Assembly (NCBI GenBank): GCA_016200005.1
Contig: JACQFP010000026.1
Coordinates: 1 to 64,000 of the forward strand
DNA length: 64,000 nucleotides
Source of the DNA: Verrucomicrobiota bacterium
Lineage (GTDB): Bacteria > Verrucomicrobiota > Verrucomicrobiia > Limisphaerales > PALSA-1396
Direction: 5' to 3'
Made by a program: the position numbers and the translations under genes. The notes under the pieces are model-generated. The model had not been told where the DNA came from. It saw nothing but the letters and a program-made list of their open reading frames with translations, and did not search any database. Positions 8,421 to 16,577 of the stretch are shown here, in pieces (the first letter of the stretch is position 1; the number at the start of each line of letters is the position of its first letter).

Positions 8421-9845
8421 TCAGGGGCTGGTTCCTTTGCCGATTGTTCCAGGTGGTTTGGCAAGCAGCAAGTGCAACCCGGCTTGCGCGGTCTCAATCA
8501 AACGCTCCAGCCCGCCGCTGGCGAAGGGCGTCTGCCACACGGTGTAGAGGTCATGACCGTAGCAATCGCCTGGCGGCAGATAACCGAGATGGCCGTTGCC
8601 GATGTTGAGCACGAGCAGCGGCGTCTCGGGAAAGGCCGCGCGCAGTTGGGTCTGTAAAACGGAGTAAGCCTCGAACGGCACCGCACAGAGCGCGGCATCG
8701 CCGAGCCGCCAGAGCCAGAACTGTTCCGTGGACACGTCGTTATCGCCGACGGAACTGCGCACCCGACGTTGTCGCAGCAGACGCTCGTATTGAAACCCCG
8801 TGGGCTGGCGGGCGAGCGCGGCATCAATCTCGGCCACCGACGGCAGGTCGCGCTTCAGAGCCAACGGCAGACGTGGCGCACTCGCGCGCAGCACCTCGCT
8901 GAGGTCGCCTTCAGCGGCACGCCACACCGCCAGCGGCGCGCCCGACTCCACTGTGGACTCGAAGTTCAGACGCGAACAGCCCGATTCCAACGGCGCAAGC
9001 GCGGAGAGCGCGGCGTGGCCAAGCTCCCGGCCATGACGGTCGGCCAGGTTCACATCGCCGCTGTATTGCTCTGCCGGCGCGAGTTCGCCGCTCGCGCCTT
9101 GCAGGAACAAACACGGCGCGCCACCCGACTGCGACTCCACCAACTCGCGCATCGCGCCGGGGTAATCCGGCGAGAGCAGCGGGTTATCCCACGCGAGCGT
9201 GGTGGGATGGCAGGCGTAGTTCACAAGCGTGCCGAGCGTGCGGCCATCCTCGCCGAACAACCGCGCGACGAGGAGCGTGTCATCGGCGGCGGACTCCGGA
9301 TTGAACCCGGTGAGAAAGCGTTCCGGGTTCGCCGGGTCAATCAAGTCGCGTTGCGTGGCCAGGGCGCAATGACCGTGATTGAACAGCGCCGTGGCGGGCT
9401 GGAGTTTTGCCAGCGCGTCGCGTCCGCCTTGGACGCAAGCTTCGGCCAGCCAGGCCAGGTAGGCGCGCGCGGCCTCGGGATTCGCCTCCGGCGGCGCGTC
9501 TGAATCCAGCGCCGGCCCGGCGTGGGTGTGCGAGAGATGAATGATGAGATTCGCATCCGGCAACGCGAGTTCTGTCAGCACGCGCTGGCGAGCCGTGTCG
9601 GCATCCTTGCGGCTGCGCCACCATCCGAGTTCGAGGCTGATGAGCACCAGTGGACTTCCCCCTCTGCTCAACAGCGCGAGGGCCAGGGCCGTGCCGGTGA
9701 GCCGGCGATGCACGCCCGTGGTGAACCACTGTTTCGCCGCGCCCCAATTGCGCGCGTACGCTCCGGCGGGCGGCGTGATGTCCCAGCGGCTCAGGCCGAC
9801 CCGGGCGCGGAAGCCGCGGAAGCGTTCGTGGTGGCGGGGGTTCAT
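8421..9845 (-). CDS. Neutral/alkaline ceramidase-like (PF04734-like) hydrolase
   Basis: 474 aa from ATG 9845 (MNPRHHERF); a longer frame to 9947 is open, but its start region is copied DNA seen elsewhere. Features of the neutral ceramidase N-terminal domain family are [19 protein letters not shown] at the start, [13 protein letters not shown] with its His-X-His metal site, [26 protein letters not shown], and [14 protein letters not shown] near the end. The family hydrolyses N-acyl amides such as ceramide, but many bacterial members are uncharacterised. No signal peptide is evident. The 5' end of this gene occurs twice more upstream (10647-10875 and 11600-11631), implying insertions between it and the SDR gene with which it was probably once contiguous. 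Confidence 0.75.
   Translation of the reverse strand: MNPRHHERFRGFRARVGLSRWDITPPAGAYARNWGAAKQWFTTGVHRRLTGTALALALLSRGGSPLVLISLELGWWRSRKDADTARQRVLTELALPDANLIIHLSHTHAGPALDSDAPPEANPEAARAYLAWLAEACVQGGRDALAKLQPATALFNHGHCALATQRDLIDPANPERFLTGFNPESAADDTLLVARLFGEDGRTLGTLVNYACHPTTLAWDNPLLSPDYPGAMRELVESQSGGAPCLFLQGASGELAPAEQYSGDVNLADRHGRELGHAALSALAPLESGCSRLNFESTVESGAPLAVWRAAEGDLSEVLRASAPRLPLALKRDLPSVAEIDAALARQPTGFQYERLLRQRRVRSSVGDNDVSTEQFWLWRLGDAALCAVPFEAYSVLQTQLRAAFPETPLLVLNIGNGHLGYLPPGDCYGHDLYTVWQTPFASGGLERLIETAQAGLHLLLAKPPGTIGKGTSP
9617..9845 (-). repeat. Direct repeat, copy 1: 5' end of ceramidase-like gene
   Basis: The first 76 codons of the gene are repeated in the same orientation at 10647-10875. 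By eye about nine positions in ten are identical, so the copies are not recent exact duplicates. Confidence 0.85.
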
Positions 9846-9931
9846 GGGTTCACGGTTTGTTTGCTGGTTCTCGCAGCGGCGTCTCGCCGCCATTGAGCGG
9901 AGTGGCGCAACGGCTCTCAGCTTGCGGGGAA

Positions 9932-10342
9932 CTATCTTGATTTCCACGGGTTGACCGTGGCCACGCCGGAAAAATGTTTCTCATTCCGGGTAATCACCGT
10001 CAAGCCACTGCTCCGAGCGATGGCCGCGATCAAAGAATCATCGTAGGGCGGAAGTGCGTCACGGCATTCAGCCATGAGCCTGCCCCATTCCGCCGCTGCC
10101 GCCTCGTCAAAAACAAAAATCGCCTCCCGATAATCCTCCAGAATGAAATCGTAAGTCCGTTCCAACTTCGCCCGCGCCTTCGGGTTGGCTTTGAGTTCGA
10201 TGCCCCGGCGCATTTCCGCCAGCGTGAGTGTGGAAATACCAACCTGCCCGCGATGTTTCGCGAACCAGTCCTTGACTGGGTTGCCCGGACGAAAATAGTC
10301 GCTGACGGTGTTCGTGTCCGTGAGGTATTTCAGAACCGGCAT
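9932..10342 (-). CDS. vapC: PIN-domain toxin of a type II toxin-antitoxin pair (VapC-like)
   Basis: 136-aa PIN-domain ribonuclease, expected to cleave RNA (tRNA or rRNA in known VapC proteins). The acidic set is present: Asp9 in LTDTNTVSDY, Glu43 in LAEMRRG, Asp101/Asp102 in PPYDDSLIAA, plus Asn120 in TRNEKHF. The start codon lies inside the end of the antitoxin gene (13-bp overlap), the usual translational coupling. The pair sits between two copies of the ceramidase gene start, so it looks inserted. Confidence 0.9.
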   Translation of the reverse strand: MPVLKYLTDTNTVSDYFRPGNPVKDWFAKHRGQVGISTLTLAEMRRGIELKANPKARAKLERTYDFILEDYREAIFVFDEAAAAEWGRLMAECRDALPPYDDSLIAAIARSSGLTVITRNEKHFSGVATVNPWKSR

Positions 10343-10575
10343 GGCGGCACTTTCTTCTGGGGTAGCGGTTCAAACGCAAACCCTTCCTCCGCCAACGCCG
10401 CCAGATGGTCGGCCAAATCGCGCGTGGCGGCTTTCACTTCCCGGACCCGGCGTCGCGGCTGCGGTGCGGGTTCAATCCACCAGCCGTTGCTCTTTTTCTT
10501 GACCAGGTAACGCGCGCCATTGCGGACGCCACGCACGGTCAATCGGTTCTTGTCTGCGGTACAAATAGTCGTCAC
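10330..10575 (-). CDS. Antitoxin partner of the VapC-like toxin
   Basis: 81-aa protein starting at GTG 10575 (VTTICTADKNRLTVRG). The N-terminal part resembles an AbrB-like beta fold (NRLTVRGVRNGARYLVKKK), and the C-terminal part is a helical toxin-binding tail ending VPPCRF, a tail I associate with antitoxins in this phylum. The frame is open further upstream into the duplicated ceramidase fragment, which would give a 186-aa fusion, but the antitoxin fold begins at the GTG. The 3' end overlaps the toxin ATG. Confidence 0.75.
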   Translation of the reverse strand: MTTICTADKNRLTVRGVRNGARYLVKKKSNGWWIEPAPQPRRRVREVKAATRDLADHLAALAEEGFAFEPLPQKKVPPCRF

Positions 10576-10646
10576 TTGGGAAATTTCCCATGCCGCCAAG
10601 GCAATGCAAGGATGATTTTCCCGGTTGAAAAACGATGTGATTCCCC

Positions 10647-10875
10647 GCCACCAGCCGAGTTCGAACCTGATGACCAACAGCGGAATTCCCGCTCCGCTCA
10701 ACGGCGCGAGGGCCAGGGCCGTGCCCGTAAGCCGGCGATGCACGCCCGTGGCGAACCAATGTTTCGCCGCGCCCCAATTGCGCGCGTATGCTCCGGCGGG
10801 CGGCGTGATGTCCCACCGGCTCAGGCCGACCCGGGCGCGGAAGCCGCGGAAACGTTCGTGCAGGCGGGGGCTCAT
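10647..10875 (-). pseudogene. 5' fragment of the ceramidase-like gene (copy 2)
   Basis: Encodes [20 protein letters not shown] and onward, matching residues 1-76 of the gene at 8421-9845. It then runs into unrelated sequence after ELGWWR. It is broken and cannot make the enzyme, but its frame stays open into the antitoxin gene. It follows the DUF6985 gene stop by only about 20 bp. Confidence 0.8.
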
Positions 10876-10895
10876 GGTTCGCTCGAACAATCTTG

Positions 10896-10902
10896 GTTAG
10901 GC
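10896..10902 (-). other. Integron-like core site (GCCTAAC) at the DUF6985 stop codon
   Basis: On the minus strand the heptamer GCCTAAC includes the TAA stop of the DUF6985 gene. It fits the attC R'' consensus RYYYAAC, and in integron cassettes R'' often overlaps the stop codon. A small palindrome (GTTCGAGCGAAC) follows, but no matching R' site is found within about 150 bp. Confidence 0.35.
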
Positions 10903-11451
10903 TTTGTAAACAACATTTTCAAGACTGTCATCTGCATAGGCATCCGAGTTAGTGAGGTGGCCATCATATGGCCCGACCTTAACCACTTTTAGACCGTTCT
11001 TAAAGACGATCTGCATTCCGTGCTCCTCCTCCCAGTCGCAACCGCACTCAAGGGAAATGTAAATCCCTTTGTCTCCATTCCTCCGACGAGAAACCGTCGG
11101 CTCACTTCCGAACTGCACATGCGTCCATATATCACTCGGTGACTTGATCGGCTTGAACTCATCATCATAAGTTTTCCAATCCTTTTCATAATCCTTGTAA
11201 TATTGGAAAACATATCCTTCCGCCTCCTTCAGAGCAGTGGCATCGAGGGAAAGGAAGTTTGCAATGGCAGCTTCGAACTCAGCCTTCTTCTTGTCTGTGT
11301 TATATCCTGCTAAGCAAATCGCACACAACTTCCCACCAAGCACTGGTATCGGCACTGGCTTTCTGCGCCGGTGGGGAAAGAAATATACTTTGAGAATCAA
11401 CGCCCACCAGACAACAAGCGGAACAAGCAATATGAGTGCAGCTATTTTCAC
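10897..11451 (-). CDS. DUF6985-like protein with one N-terminal membrane helix
   Basis: About 184 aa. The start is uncertain: TTG 11475 opens the frame, but GTG 11451 lies 3 bp after the GTTAGGC core motif, as expected for a cassette gene, and I prefer it. One membrane segment (IAALILLVPLVVWWALIL) and a basic stretch HRRRK are followed by LCAICLAGYN, a helical region, and a C-terminal domain with CGCDWEEEHGMQIVF and VGPYDGH. The last part matches the DUF6985 pattern as I know it. That domain is of unknown function and often appears in small accessory or immunity-like proteins. No enzyme motif is seen. Confidence 0.6.
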   Translation of the reverse strand: MKIAALILLVPLVVWWALILKVYFFPHRRRKPVPIPVLGGKLCAICLAGYNTDKKKAEFEAAIANFLSLDATALKEAEGYVFQYYKDYEKDWKTYDDEFKPIKSPSDIWTHVQFGSEPTVSRRRNGDKGIYISLECGCDWEEEHGMQIVFKNGLKVVKVGPYDGHLTNSDAYADDSLENVVYKA

Positions 11452-11454
11452 AAA

Positions 11455-11461
11455 GCCTAAC
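11455..11461 (-). other. Integron-like core site (GTTAGGC) before the DUF6985 gene
   Basis: On the minus strand GTTAGGC fits the attC/attI R' consensus GTTRRRY and lies immediately before the gene. Just upstream is a near-perfect inverted repeat (CGGCCAAAC at 11514-11506 with GTTTGGCCG at 11476-11468), which could be the L''/L' stem of an attC-like site. A matching R'' (RYYYAAC) outside that stem is not clear. Confidence 0.35.
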
Positions 11462-11599
11462 CCAAATTCGGCCAAACGCGGGTTTGGTCTAGCGCGGCGT
11501 AGTTTGGCCGAGTGCGTTTCATAGCCGCGAAACTTGAACTGGTTCCGCCGCAGCGGTCAAGGAGAGGTTTGGTCCATTCATAAGTGTACGAATTTCATT

Positions 11600-11631
11600 T
11601 CGCGAAAGCGTTCGTGGTAGCGGTGATTCAT
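11600..11631 (-). pseudogene. Start fragment of the ceramidase-like gene (copy 3)
   Basis: Right after the SDR stop (TGA, four bases, then ATG at 11631) the minus strand reads MNHRYHERFRE, the same start as the ceramidase-like gene, and then diverges and stops. This is where the intact gene should have followed the SDR gene. Confidence 0.65.
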
Positions 11632-11635
11632 GGGT

Positions 11636-12397
11636 TCATGATTTGACTACCGGACTGCGCAAGAGCGACAGGCCGCCATCGAGCAGCAGCGTGGACCCGG
11701 TGAGATTCCGATGCGAGGGCGAACACAAATAGGCGATGGCAGCGGCGACTTCGTCCGCCTCGATCAACTCGCCGACCGGCACGACGGCGGTCGAACGGGC
11801 CGCGAGCGCCGGATCCTTCTTGAAAAACTGTCCGCTCAAGCCGGCGTTCACATAGCCGGGTGCGACTTCGTTCACAAGGATGCCTTGGGCGGCGAGTTCC
11901 AGCGCGAGGCACTGGGTCAACATCCGCAAGCCGGCCTTCGCCGCGCAGTAAGCGGCCAGTTCCATGTGCGGTGCATGGCCCGCCCAACTGCCGACGAAGA
12001 CGATGCGTCCCGGCATTTTCTTTTCGATCAAGCGTCGCGCGCCGGTGCGAGCAGTGAGCCACGCGCCGGTGAGGTTTACGGCCATCGTGCGATTCCAGTC
12101 GTCCACCGTGGCCGCCAGCGCGCTGCCCAGGCAAACGATCCCTGCGTTCACCACGATGAGGGAGGCCGGCTCGCCAAAGGCCGCCTCCACCGCGCCAAAC
12201 CAGGCTTGGACGGAAGCCTCGCTCGCCACGTCCACGTGATGAACATGAAAGCCGTCGGTATTGCGACCGGCGTCGCGTAGATCACCGAGTGCCACCCGAC
12301 AGCCGGTCAGCTTCAGCGCGCGAGCCGTGGCGAGGCCGATGTCGCCCAGGCCGCCGCTGATGACGGCCACAGGTTGAGTTGGAAATGTCGTAGTCAT
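11636..12397 (-). CDS. Short-chain dehydrogenase/reductase (SDR) family protein
   Basis: Classical cytosolic NAD(P)-dependent oxidoreductase, 253 aa. It has the Rossmann glycine motif SGGLGDIG (14-21), a nucleotide-choice acid GDL near 38-40, NAG at 84-86, catalytic Ser137, Tyr150 and Lys154 (YCAAK), and the closing GSTLLLDGG. The substrate cannot be assigned. The stop codon is four bases from a broken copy of the ceramidase-like gene start, so the two genes were probably once an operon before the inserted DNA separated them. Confidence 0.9.
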   Translation of the reverse strand: MTTTFPTQPVAVISGGLGDIGLATARALKLTGCRVALGDLRDAGRNTDGFHVHHVDVASEASVQAWFGAVEAAFGEPASLIVVNAGIVCLGSALAATVDDWNRTMAVNLTGAWLTARTGARRLIEKKMPGRIVFVGSWAGHAPHMELAAYCAAKAGLRMLTQCLALELAAQGILVNEVAPGYVNAGLSGQFFKKDPALAARSTAVVPVGELIEADEVAAAIAYLCSPSHRNLTGSTLLLDGGLSLLRSPVVKS

Positions 12398-12532
12398 GAG
12401 AGGTTCGTTTCAGAATCTGTAGCTGGTTATTTGAAAAGCGGCCGACCTGAAATGCTTATAGCATCGGGTTGTCGAGTGCGGGTCGTGCGCCCGGCGCACG
12501 CCGTATAAACTCACAACCTCAAGCGCCCGCTT

Positions 12533-12822
12533 ATGAAAACAAACCACCTCGAAAGTGTAGTCTGCCTGCGCCTGGATGCCCATGCCAAATTCTCGCTGCT
12601 CGCCTGGCTGGATGACCAAAAGTCATCGGCGCGCTCACTGGCGCTTCCCGAGCCAGAGACGCAACTGATCAAAGACCTCCGGTTGATTCCCGCCACGACC
12701 AAGCTTATGGACCTCGAAGAATGTGGTCCGGGCGCTGGTTGGCACACGTGGTCCGGCCGCGCGTCACACGCGCGGTGGTGTGCGACCCGTGCGCAATCTA
12801 TGGCGAAGGCCCAGTGGGGCTA
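12533..12822 (+). pseudogene. IS110-like transposase, frameshifted N-terminal remnant
   Basis: The frame from ATG 12533 gives MKTNHLESVVCLRLDAHAKF and LIPATTKLMDLEECG, which resembles the N-terminus of IS110/IS116-type (DEDD) transposases with the first acid in LDAHAK. After LEECGPGAG the reading continues in another frame as WLAHVVRPRVTRAVVCDP, again family-like, so there is a frameshift near 12735. The homology stops after VVCDP, where such proteins normally continue; the rest of the gene is missing. Confidence 0.6.
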
Positions 12823-13200
12823 ACGCGGTTCGGTGCGCCGCTGGGTCAACAAGGCCCGTAACGGCAGCGTATCCAGGAGGCCGGGAGAGACCCAAACCTT
12901 CGGCGTGGAGGCACAGCAGTGACCTTCCCCGTAGCTGGCTGGTTCCTCTGGCCCGACAACTCCCCGATGACCTTGGGCCAGGTCAGTAGGACTGTGTGGG
13001 TGAGGAACCCGAGTCCCCCAAGTGTGCCTGGGCGCGCATCGTAGCGCATGGTCGCGTGGATCCGCCGAGAGTGCTGCCGGCAACTTGAAACCCAAAGACC
13101 GCGGTGTGGACACACGCCCCACGAAGCTTCTGACGAGCGTCTGGCGAAGCCAGGAGCGAAAGTTTCTGGTCTTCGCTACTTGGAAAACTTTGTCTTGACC
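12785..13200 (+). other. Unassigned structured region, possibly a group II intron 5' fragment
   Basis: From the point where the IS110 homology breaks, the sequence is GC-rich, without a credible protein, and begins with a GTGCGCAATC-like start that resembles the 5' end of bacterial group II introns. It can form several stems (for example CCCAG near 12810 with CTGGG near 12840). I found no domain V and no reverse transcriptase. The 168-aa minus-strand frame across it has no recognisable domain. Confidence 0.25.
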
Positions 13201-13650
13201 TCGCTTTTCATGTGCGCCGACGTAACGGGGCGGACCGTTGTGGGTGGAAGCGAAGGAGAATTCGCACCCACATGAACCACAAGATCGCTGGGTGGGTTTC
13301 CAACGAATTTCGAACACGAGGTTCATGGTGTCGAAACTCCAACTTTCTGGTGGGTGGAGTTCTCCTCATGTCTGCGACTGCGTTTTGAACGATTTGCCCG
13401 TGGGTATTTGTCCGCAGTCGAGATCGCACGTTGACGGTCGGCCTTAAAAACCACAGACTGTCGGCAACATTTGAGTGAATTGAAACAGCATGACGGCATC
13501 TCCCACCACACAGAATGCCCCTCATCCCGTCCCTCTCTCCATCCAATTGGGAGAGGTTGGCCGACAGGCCGGAGCAGAGGTGGGTTTGCAACATCCATCT
13601 TGAGAACTGTTCCATGGTAATCCAACAATCAAAACAGGAGTTTACGTAAA
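13201..13650. other. Intergenic DNA with a degenerate class B palindrome
   Basis: No gene is seen. Around 13518-13584 lies a worn version of the CCCTCACCC/GGGTGAGGG palindrome class. A ribosome-binding site AGGAG sits at 13636-13640, about ten bases before the TTG start of the next gene. Confidence 0.5.
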
Positions 13651-14373
13651 TTGGGCGCACAATGGAAACAAGCCGGACGCGAAGCCAGCGCACAGAAAAA
13701 AGGACAGATGGTCGCCAAGCTGGTCCGCGAGATCATGGTCGCCGCCAAGCTCGGTGGGCCTGACCCCGCCCTCAACGCGCGCCTTGCAGCAGCCGTCGAA
13801 AAATCGAAGAAGGCTTCCGTTTACAAAGACACCATCGAACGCGCCATCAAGAAAGGCGCGGGGCTGACGGAAGACAAGATCGTTTTTGAGCTGGTCACGT
13901 ACGAAGGCTTCGCTCCGCACAAAGTGCCGGTCGTGGTCGAGTGCCTCACCGACAATCGCAACCGCACCGCGCCGGAGATTCGCAACATCTTCAAAGCTGG
14001 TTCGCTTGGCCAGCCCGGCAGTGTTGCTTTTTTCTTCAACCACGTCGGCGTAGTCGAAGCCACCCACACTGATCCCAATCGCGATGCCGAAGGCGATGCC
14101 ATTGAAGCCGGCGCGCAGGAACTTGAGCCGCTCGAAGCCGACGAAGTCCCCACCGGGCAGAAGGGCGCGCGGTTTTTGACGGAGATGAAAGACCTCGACA
14201 CCGTTTCCAAGGCACTGAGAGTGGCAGGCTGGAATATCATCGCCGCTGAAATCCGTTACCTCGCCAAGAGCTTTCCTGAACTCGATGCCGCCGCGCGCAA
14301 AGATGTCGTCGATTTTCTCAACGCCCTCGACGACCACGACGACGTGCATCGCGTATATGCGGCAATGCGGTGA
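13651..14373 (+). CDS. YebC/PmpR-YeeN family protein
   Basis: 240 aa, TTG start preceded by AGGAG. It has the family's N-terminal basic segment (MGAQWKQAGREASAQKKGQM, KLVREIMVAAKLGGPDP), central YEGFAPHKVPVVVECLTDNRNRT, and GSVAFFFNHVGVVE. The start is closer to the YeeN branch than to YebC proper, which begins AGHSKW. Family members were first described as DNA-binding regulators and more recently as ribosome-associated factors that relieve stalling on proline stretches. It is monocistronic here. Confidence 0.88.
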   Translation: MGAQWKQAGREASAQKKGQMVAKLVREIMVAAKLGGPDPALNARLAAAVEKSKKASVYKDTIERAIKKGAGLTEDKIVFELVTYEGFAPHKVPVVVECLTDNRNRTAPEIRNIFKAGSLGQPGSVAFFFNHVGVVEATHTDPNRDAEGDAIEAGAQELEPLEADEVPTGQKGARFLTEMKDLDTVSKALRVAGWNIIAAEIRYLAKSFPELDAAARKDVVDFLNALDDHDDVHRVYAAMR

Positions 14374-14473
14374 AGGTTTGACAAACGCGGACATCCGCCG
14401 GCACGCGGGTTTTCAAATTTCCGGACTGCCCCTCAACCCTGTCATTCTGCATCTGCCGAGGCAAAATGTCTGT

Positions 14474-14503
14474 TTGCAGGCGACCCGAAAATCATCATAT
14501 TAT
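14474..14503 (+). promoter_or_regulatory. Possible promoter of the second VapBC pair
   Basis: TTGCAG (14474-14479) and TATTAT (14498-14503) are spaced by 18 bp and lie 11 bp before the antitoxin ATG. This is a sigma-70-like guess that would give a very short or leaderless transcript. Confidence 0.3.
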
Positions 14504-14514
14504 CTGGCAAAAGT

Positions 14515-14730
14515 ATGCGAGTAACCATTGAAGTTGATGCGACGGAACTGAAGCAAATTCAACAAATCACCGGGCAAAAAAAGAAGTCGCCGGCCATCAC
14601 TCAGGCGTTGTCGGCGTTTATTCGTCAGCAACAAAAACGGCAGTTCATCGAGCGGGCGTTATCCGGCCAAACCGACTACCGGCTGACCAACGAGGAATTG
14701 GAAGCCCGCGACCTCTATGAAACTCACTGA
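14515..14730 (+). CDS. vapB: VapB-type antitoxin
   Basis: 71 aa. It starts with a ribbon-helix-helix-like or DUF2191-type DNA-binding segment (MRVTIEVDATELKQIQQITG, SPAITQALSAFIRQQQK) followed by a toxin-binding tail (LTNEELEARDLYETH). Its 3' end overlaps the toxin gene start, so the two are translationally coupled. Such antitoxins bind their toxin and repress their own promoter. Confidence 0.85.
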   Translation: MRVTIEVDATELKQIQQITGQKKKSPAITQALSAFIRQQQKRQFIERALSGQTDYRLTNEELEARDLYETH

Positions 14731-15112
14731 TACGTCCGGCTGGGTGGATTTTCTGCGCAAGAAGGGTGACCCGGCCGTGAAGCAGGCCGTTGCCCGGCTC
14801 ATTTATGCCGACCTGGCAGCCTACACTTGCCCGATCCGGTTTGAGTTGTTAAGCGGCGTGAAACCAGATGAGGAAGCTGATTTGGAGCAGGCATTCGCCT
14901 TTAGCCACCATGTTCCATTTGAGCGCGACGATTGGCGGGCGGCGGCGCGGTTGGAGCGTCAACTCCGGGCCAAAGGATTGACCATTCCGCGCAACGACCT
15001 CTTCGTTGCCACCGTGGCAATCCGTGCCGGGTTGGCGATAACTTGTCGGGACACCCACTTCGATTCGATGCGGAAAGTTGTGGGCGAGAAACTGAAGGCG
15101 GAGCAGTTGTGA
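14717..15112 (+). CDS. vapC: VapC-type PIN-domain toxin
   Basis: 131-aa PIN ribonuclease. Acidic residues fit the family: Asp5 in LTDTSGWVDF, Glu43 in RFELLSG, Asp94 in RNDLFVA and Asp112 in CRDTHFD. It is unlike the first PIN toxin in this window (9932-10342) in sequence and in partner, so they are independent acquisitions. The 14-bp overlap with the antitoxin gene is typical. Confidence 0.9.
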   Translation: MKLTDTSGWVDFLRKKGDPAVKQAVARLIYADLAAYTCPIRFELLSGVKPDEEADLEQAFAFSHHVPFERDDWRAAARLERQLRAKGLTIPRNDLFVATVAIRAGLAITCRDTHFDSMRKVVGEKLKAEQL

Positions 15113-15160
15113 TGCTCGCTGCGCTGTAACCAACCCAAGTTAGCAAGAGTTCTCACATTT

Positions 15161-16546
15161 ATGAAATCAAAATTCCTGTTTGTCAGCATAGTCCTTTTGT
15201 TCATTGTTCAAGTTGTCCTCGCGGCTAACAAAGCAGCGGACGGCAAAGCGTTCTGGCCGCAGTGGCGCGGGCCGCTGGCAACCGGCGTCGCGCCGCTCGC
15301 AGACCCGCCGTTGGAATGGAGCGAAAGCAAGAATGTGAAGTGGAAGGTCAAGATTCCTGGTTTTGGCGACTCCACCCCCATCGTTTGGGGCGAGCGCGTG
15401 TTCATACTTTCTGCTGTTCCAACGGGGAAAAAGGCTGAGGCCAAGAACGCCGAGGTCGCAACTCCATCGAGTGCGAATTCAGTTCCACGTGAAGGCGGCC
15501 AGGGACGCGGAGGAGGGCGGGGCGGATTCGGTTCGCAAACTCCAACCGAAGCGTATCAATTTGCCGTGCTCTGCCTCGACCGCAATACCGGCAAAACGCT
15601 TTGGCAAAAAGTCGCACGCGAAGAAGTTCCGCATGAAGGGCATCAGCAGAATAACACCTTTGCTTCCGCTTCACCCATCACGGATGGTCAGTTCGTCTTC
15701 GCATTCTTCGGTTCGCGTGGACTTTACTGCTACGACATGGACGGCAATCTGAAATGGCAAAAGGACTTCGGCCACATGCGCACGAAGATGACTTTCGGCG
15801 AAGGCGCTTCTCCCGCGCTTTACGGCGACATGGTCATCGTCAACTGGGACCACGAAGGAGATGATTTCATCACCGCGCTCGACAAACGCACCGGCAAGGA
15901 ACTCTGGCGCACTCCGCGCGACGAAGGAACTGGTTGGTCAACACCGTTGGTGGTCGAGCAGGGTGGCAAGCGGCAGGTCGTCGTCAATGCCACCGGAAAA
16001 GTGCGCAGTTACGACATGGCCACTGGCAAACTCCTTTGGGAATGCTCGGGCCAGACCGTCAACGCGATTCCGAGTCCTGTCGCCGATGCCGACACCGTTT
16101 ATGTGACCAGCGGTTTTCGCGGCAGCGCGCTATTCGCCTTCCGGCTCGACCGCACCGGCGATCTCGCCGGCACCGACGCCATTCGCTGGAGTCACAAAGG
16201 GAACACTCCCTACGTTCCGTCGCCGTTGCTGGTGGACGACTTGCTTTACTTCGTGGCGAACAACGACGGCAAACTCTCCTGCTTCGATGCAAAGACCGGC
16301 AAGGCTAATTTCGAAGGTGAACGATTGGAAGGCGCGTTTGGAATTTACGCCTCACCGGTGGCAGCGAAAGACCGCGTGTATGTGCTCGGCCGTGAAGGCA
16401 CCTGCCTGGTGCTCAAGAAAGGTCCAAAACTGGAAGTCCTCGCCACGAACAAACTCGACGACAAGACCGATGCGTCACTGGCGCTCGTCGGAAAAGAACT
16501 CTTCGTCCGTGGCCAGCAGAATCTCTATTGTATCGCAGCGCAATGA
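15161..16546 (+). CDS. Exported PQQ-like beta-propeller repeat protein
   Basis: 461 aa with a signal peptide (MKSKFLFVSIVLLFIVQVVLAA). The body is built of quinoprotein-type blades, each near a GKELWR/GKLLWE tryptophan-docking motif (CLDRNTGKTLWQ, ALDKRTGKELWR, YDMATGKLLWE, CFDAKTGKANFE). The opening FWPQWRGPLATGVAP is typical of the large PVC group of outer-membrane or periplasmic propellers. A low-complexity GGQGRGGGRGGFG stretch around residue 110 is an insertion in a loop. There are no PQQ-dehydrogenase active-site features, so a binding or structural role is more likely. Confidence 0.88.
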   Translation: MKSKFLFVSIVLLFIVQVVLAANKAADGKAFWPQWRGPLATGVAPLADPPLEWSESKNVKWKVKIPGFGDSTPIVWGERVFILSAVPTGKKAEAKNAEVATPSSANSVPREGGQGRGGGRGGFGSQTPTEAYQFAVLCLDRNTGKTLWQKVAREEVPHEGHQQNNTFASASPITDGQFVFAFFGSRGLYCYDMDGNLKWQKDFGHMRTKMTFGEGASPALYGDMVIVNWDHEGDDFITALDKRTGKELWRTPRDEGTGWSTPLVVEQGGKRQVVVNATGKVRSYDMATGKLLWECSGQTVNAIPSPVADADTVYVTSGFRGSALFAFRLDRTGDLAGTDAIRWSHKGNTPYVPSPLLVDDLLYFVANNDGKLSCFDAKTGKANFEGERLEGAFGIYASPVAAKDRVYVLGREGTCLVLKKGPKLEVLATNKLDDKTDASLALVGKELFVRGQQNLYCIAAQ

Positions 16547-16577
16547 AGTGGTTCATGATTCACTGCAGCCTAATGTT

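Noticed and set aside
9846-10646. Second integron cassette holding the VapBC-like pair
   Set aside because: Neither GTTRRRY nor RYYYAAC motifs are found at its ends; its borders are copies of the ceramidase gene start instead.
12820-13326. 168-codon minus-strand frame
   Set aside because: No domain or start signal; composition fits translated structured RNA or decayed DNA.
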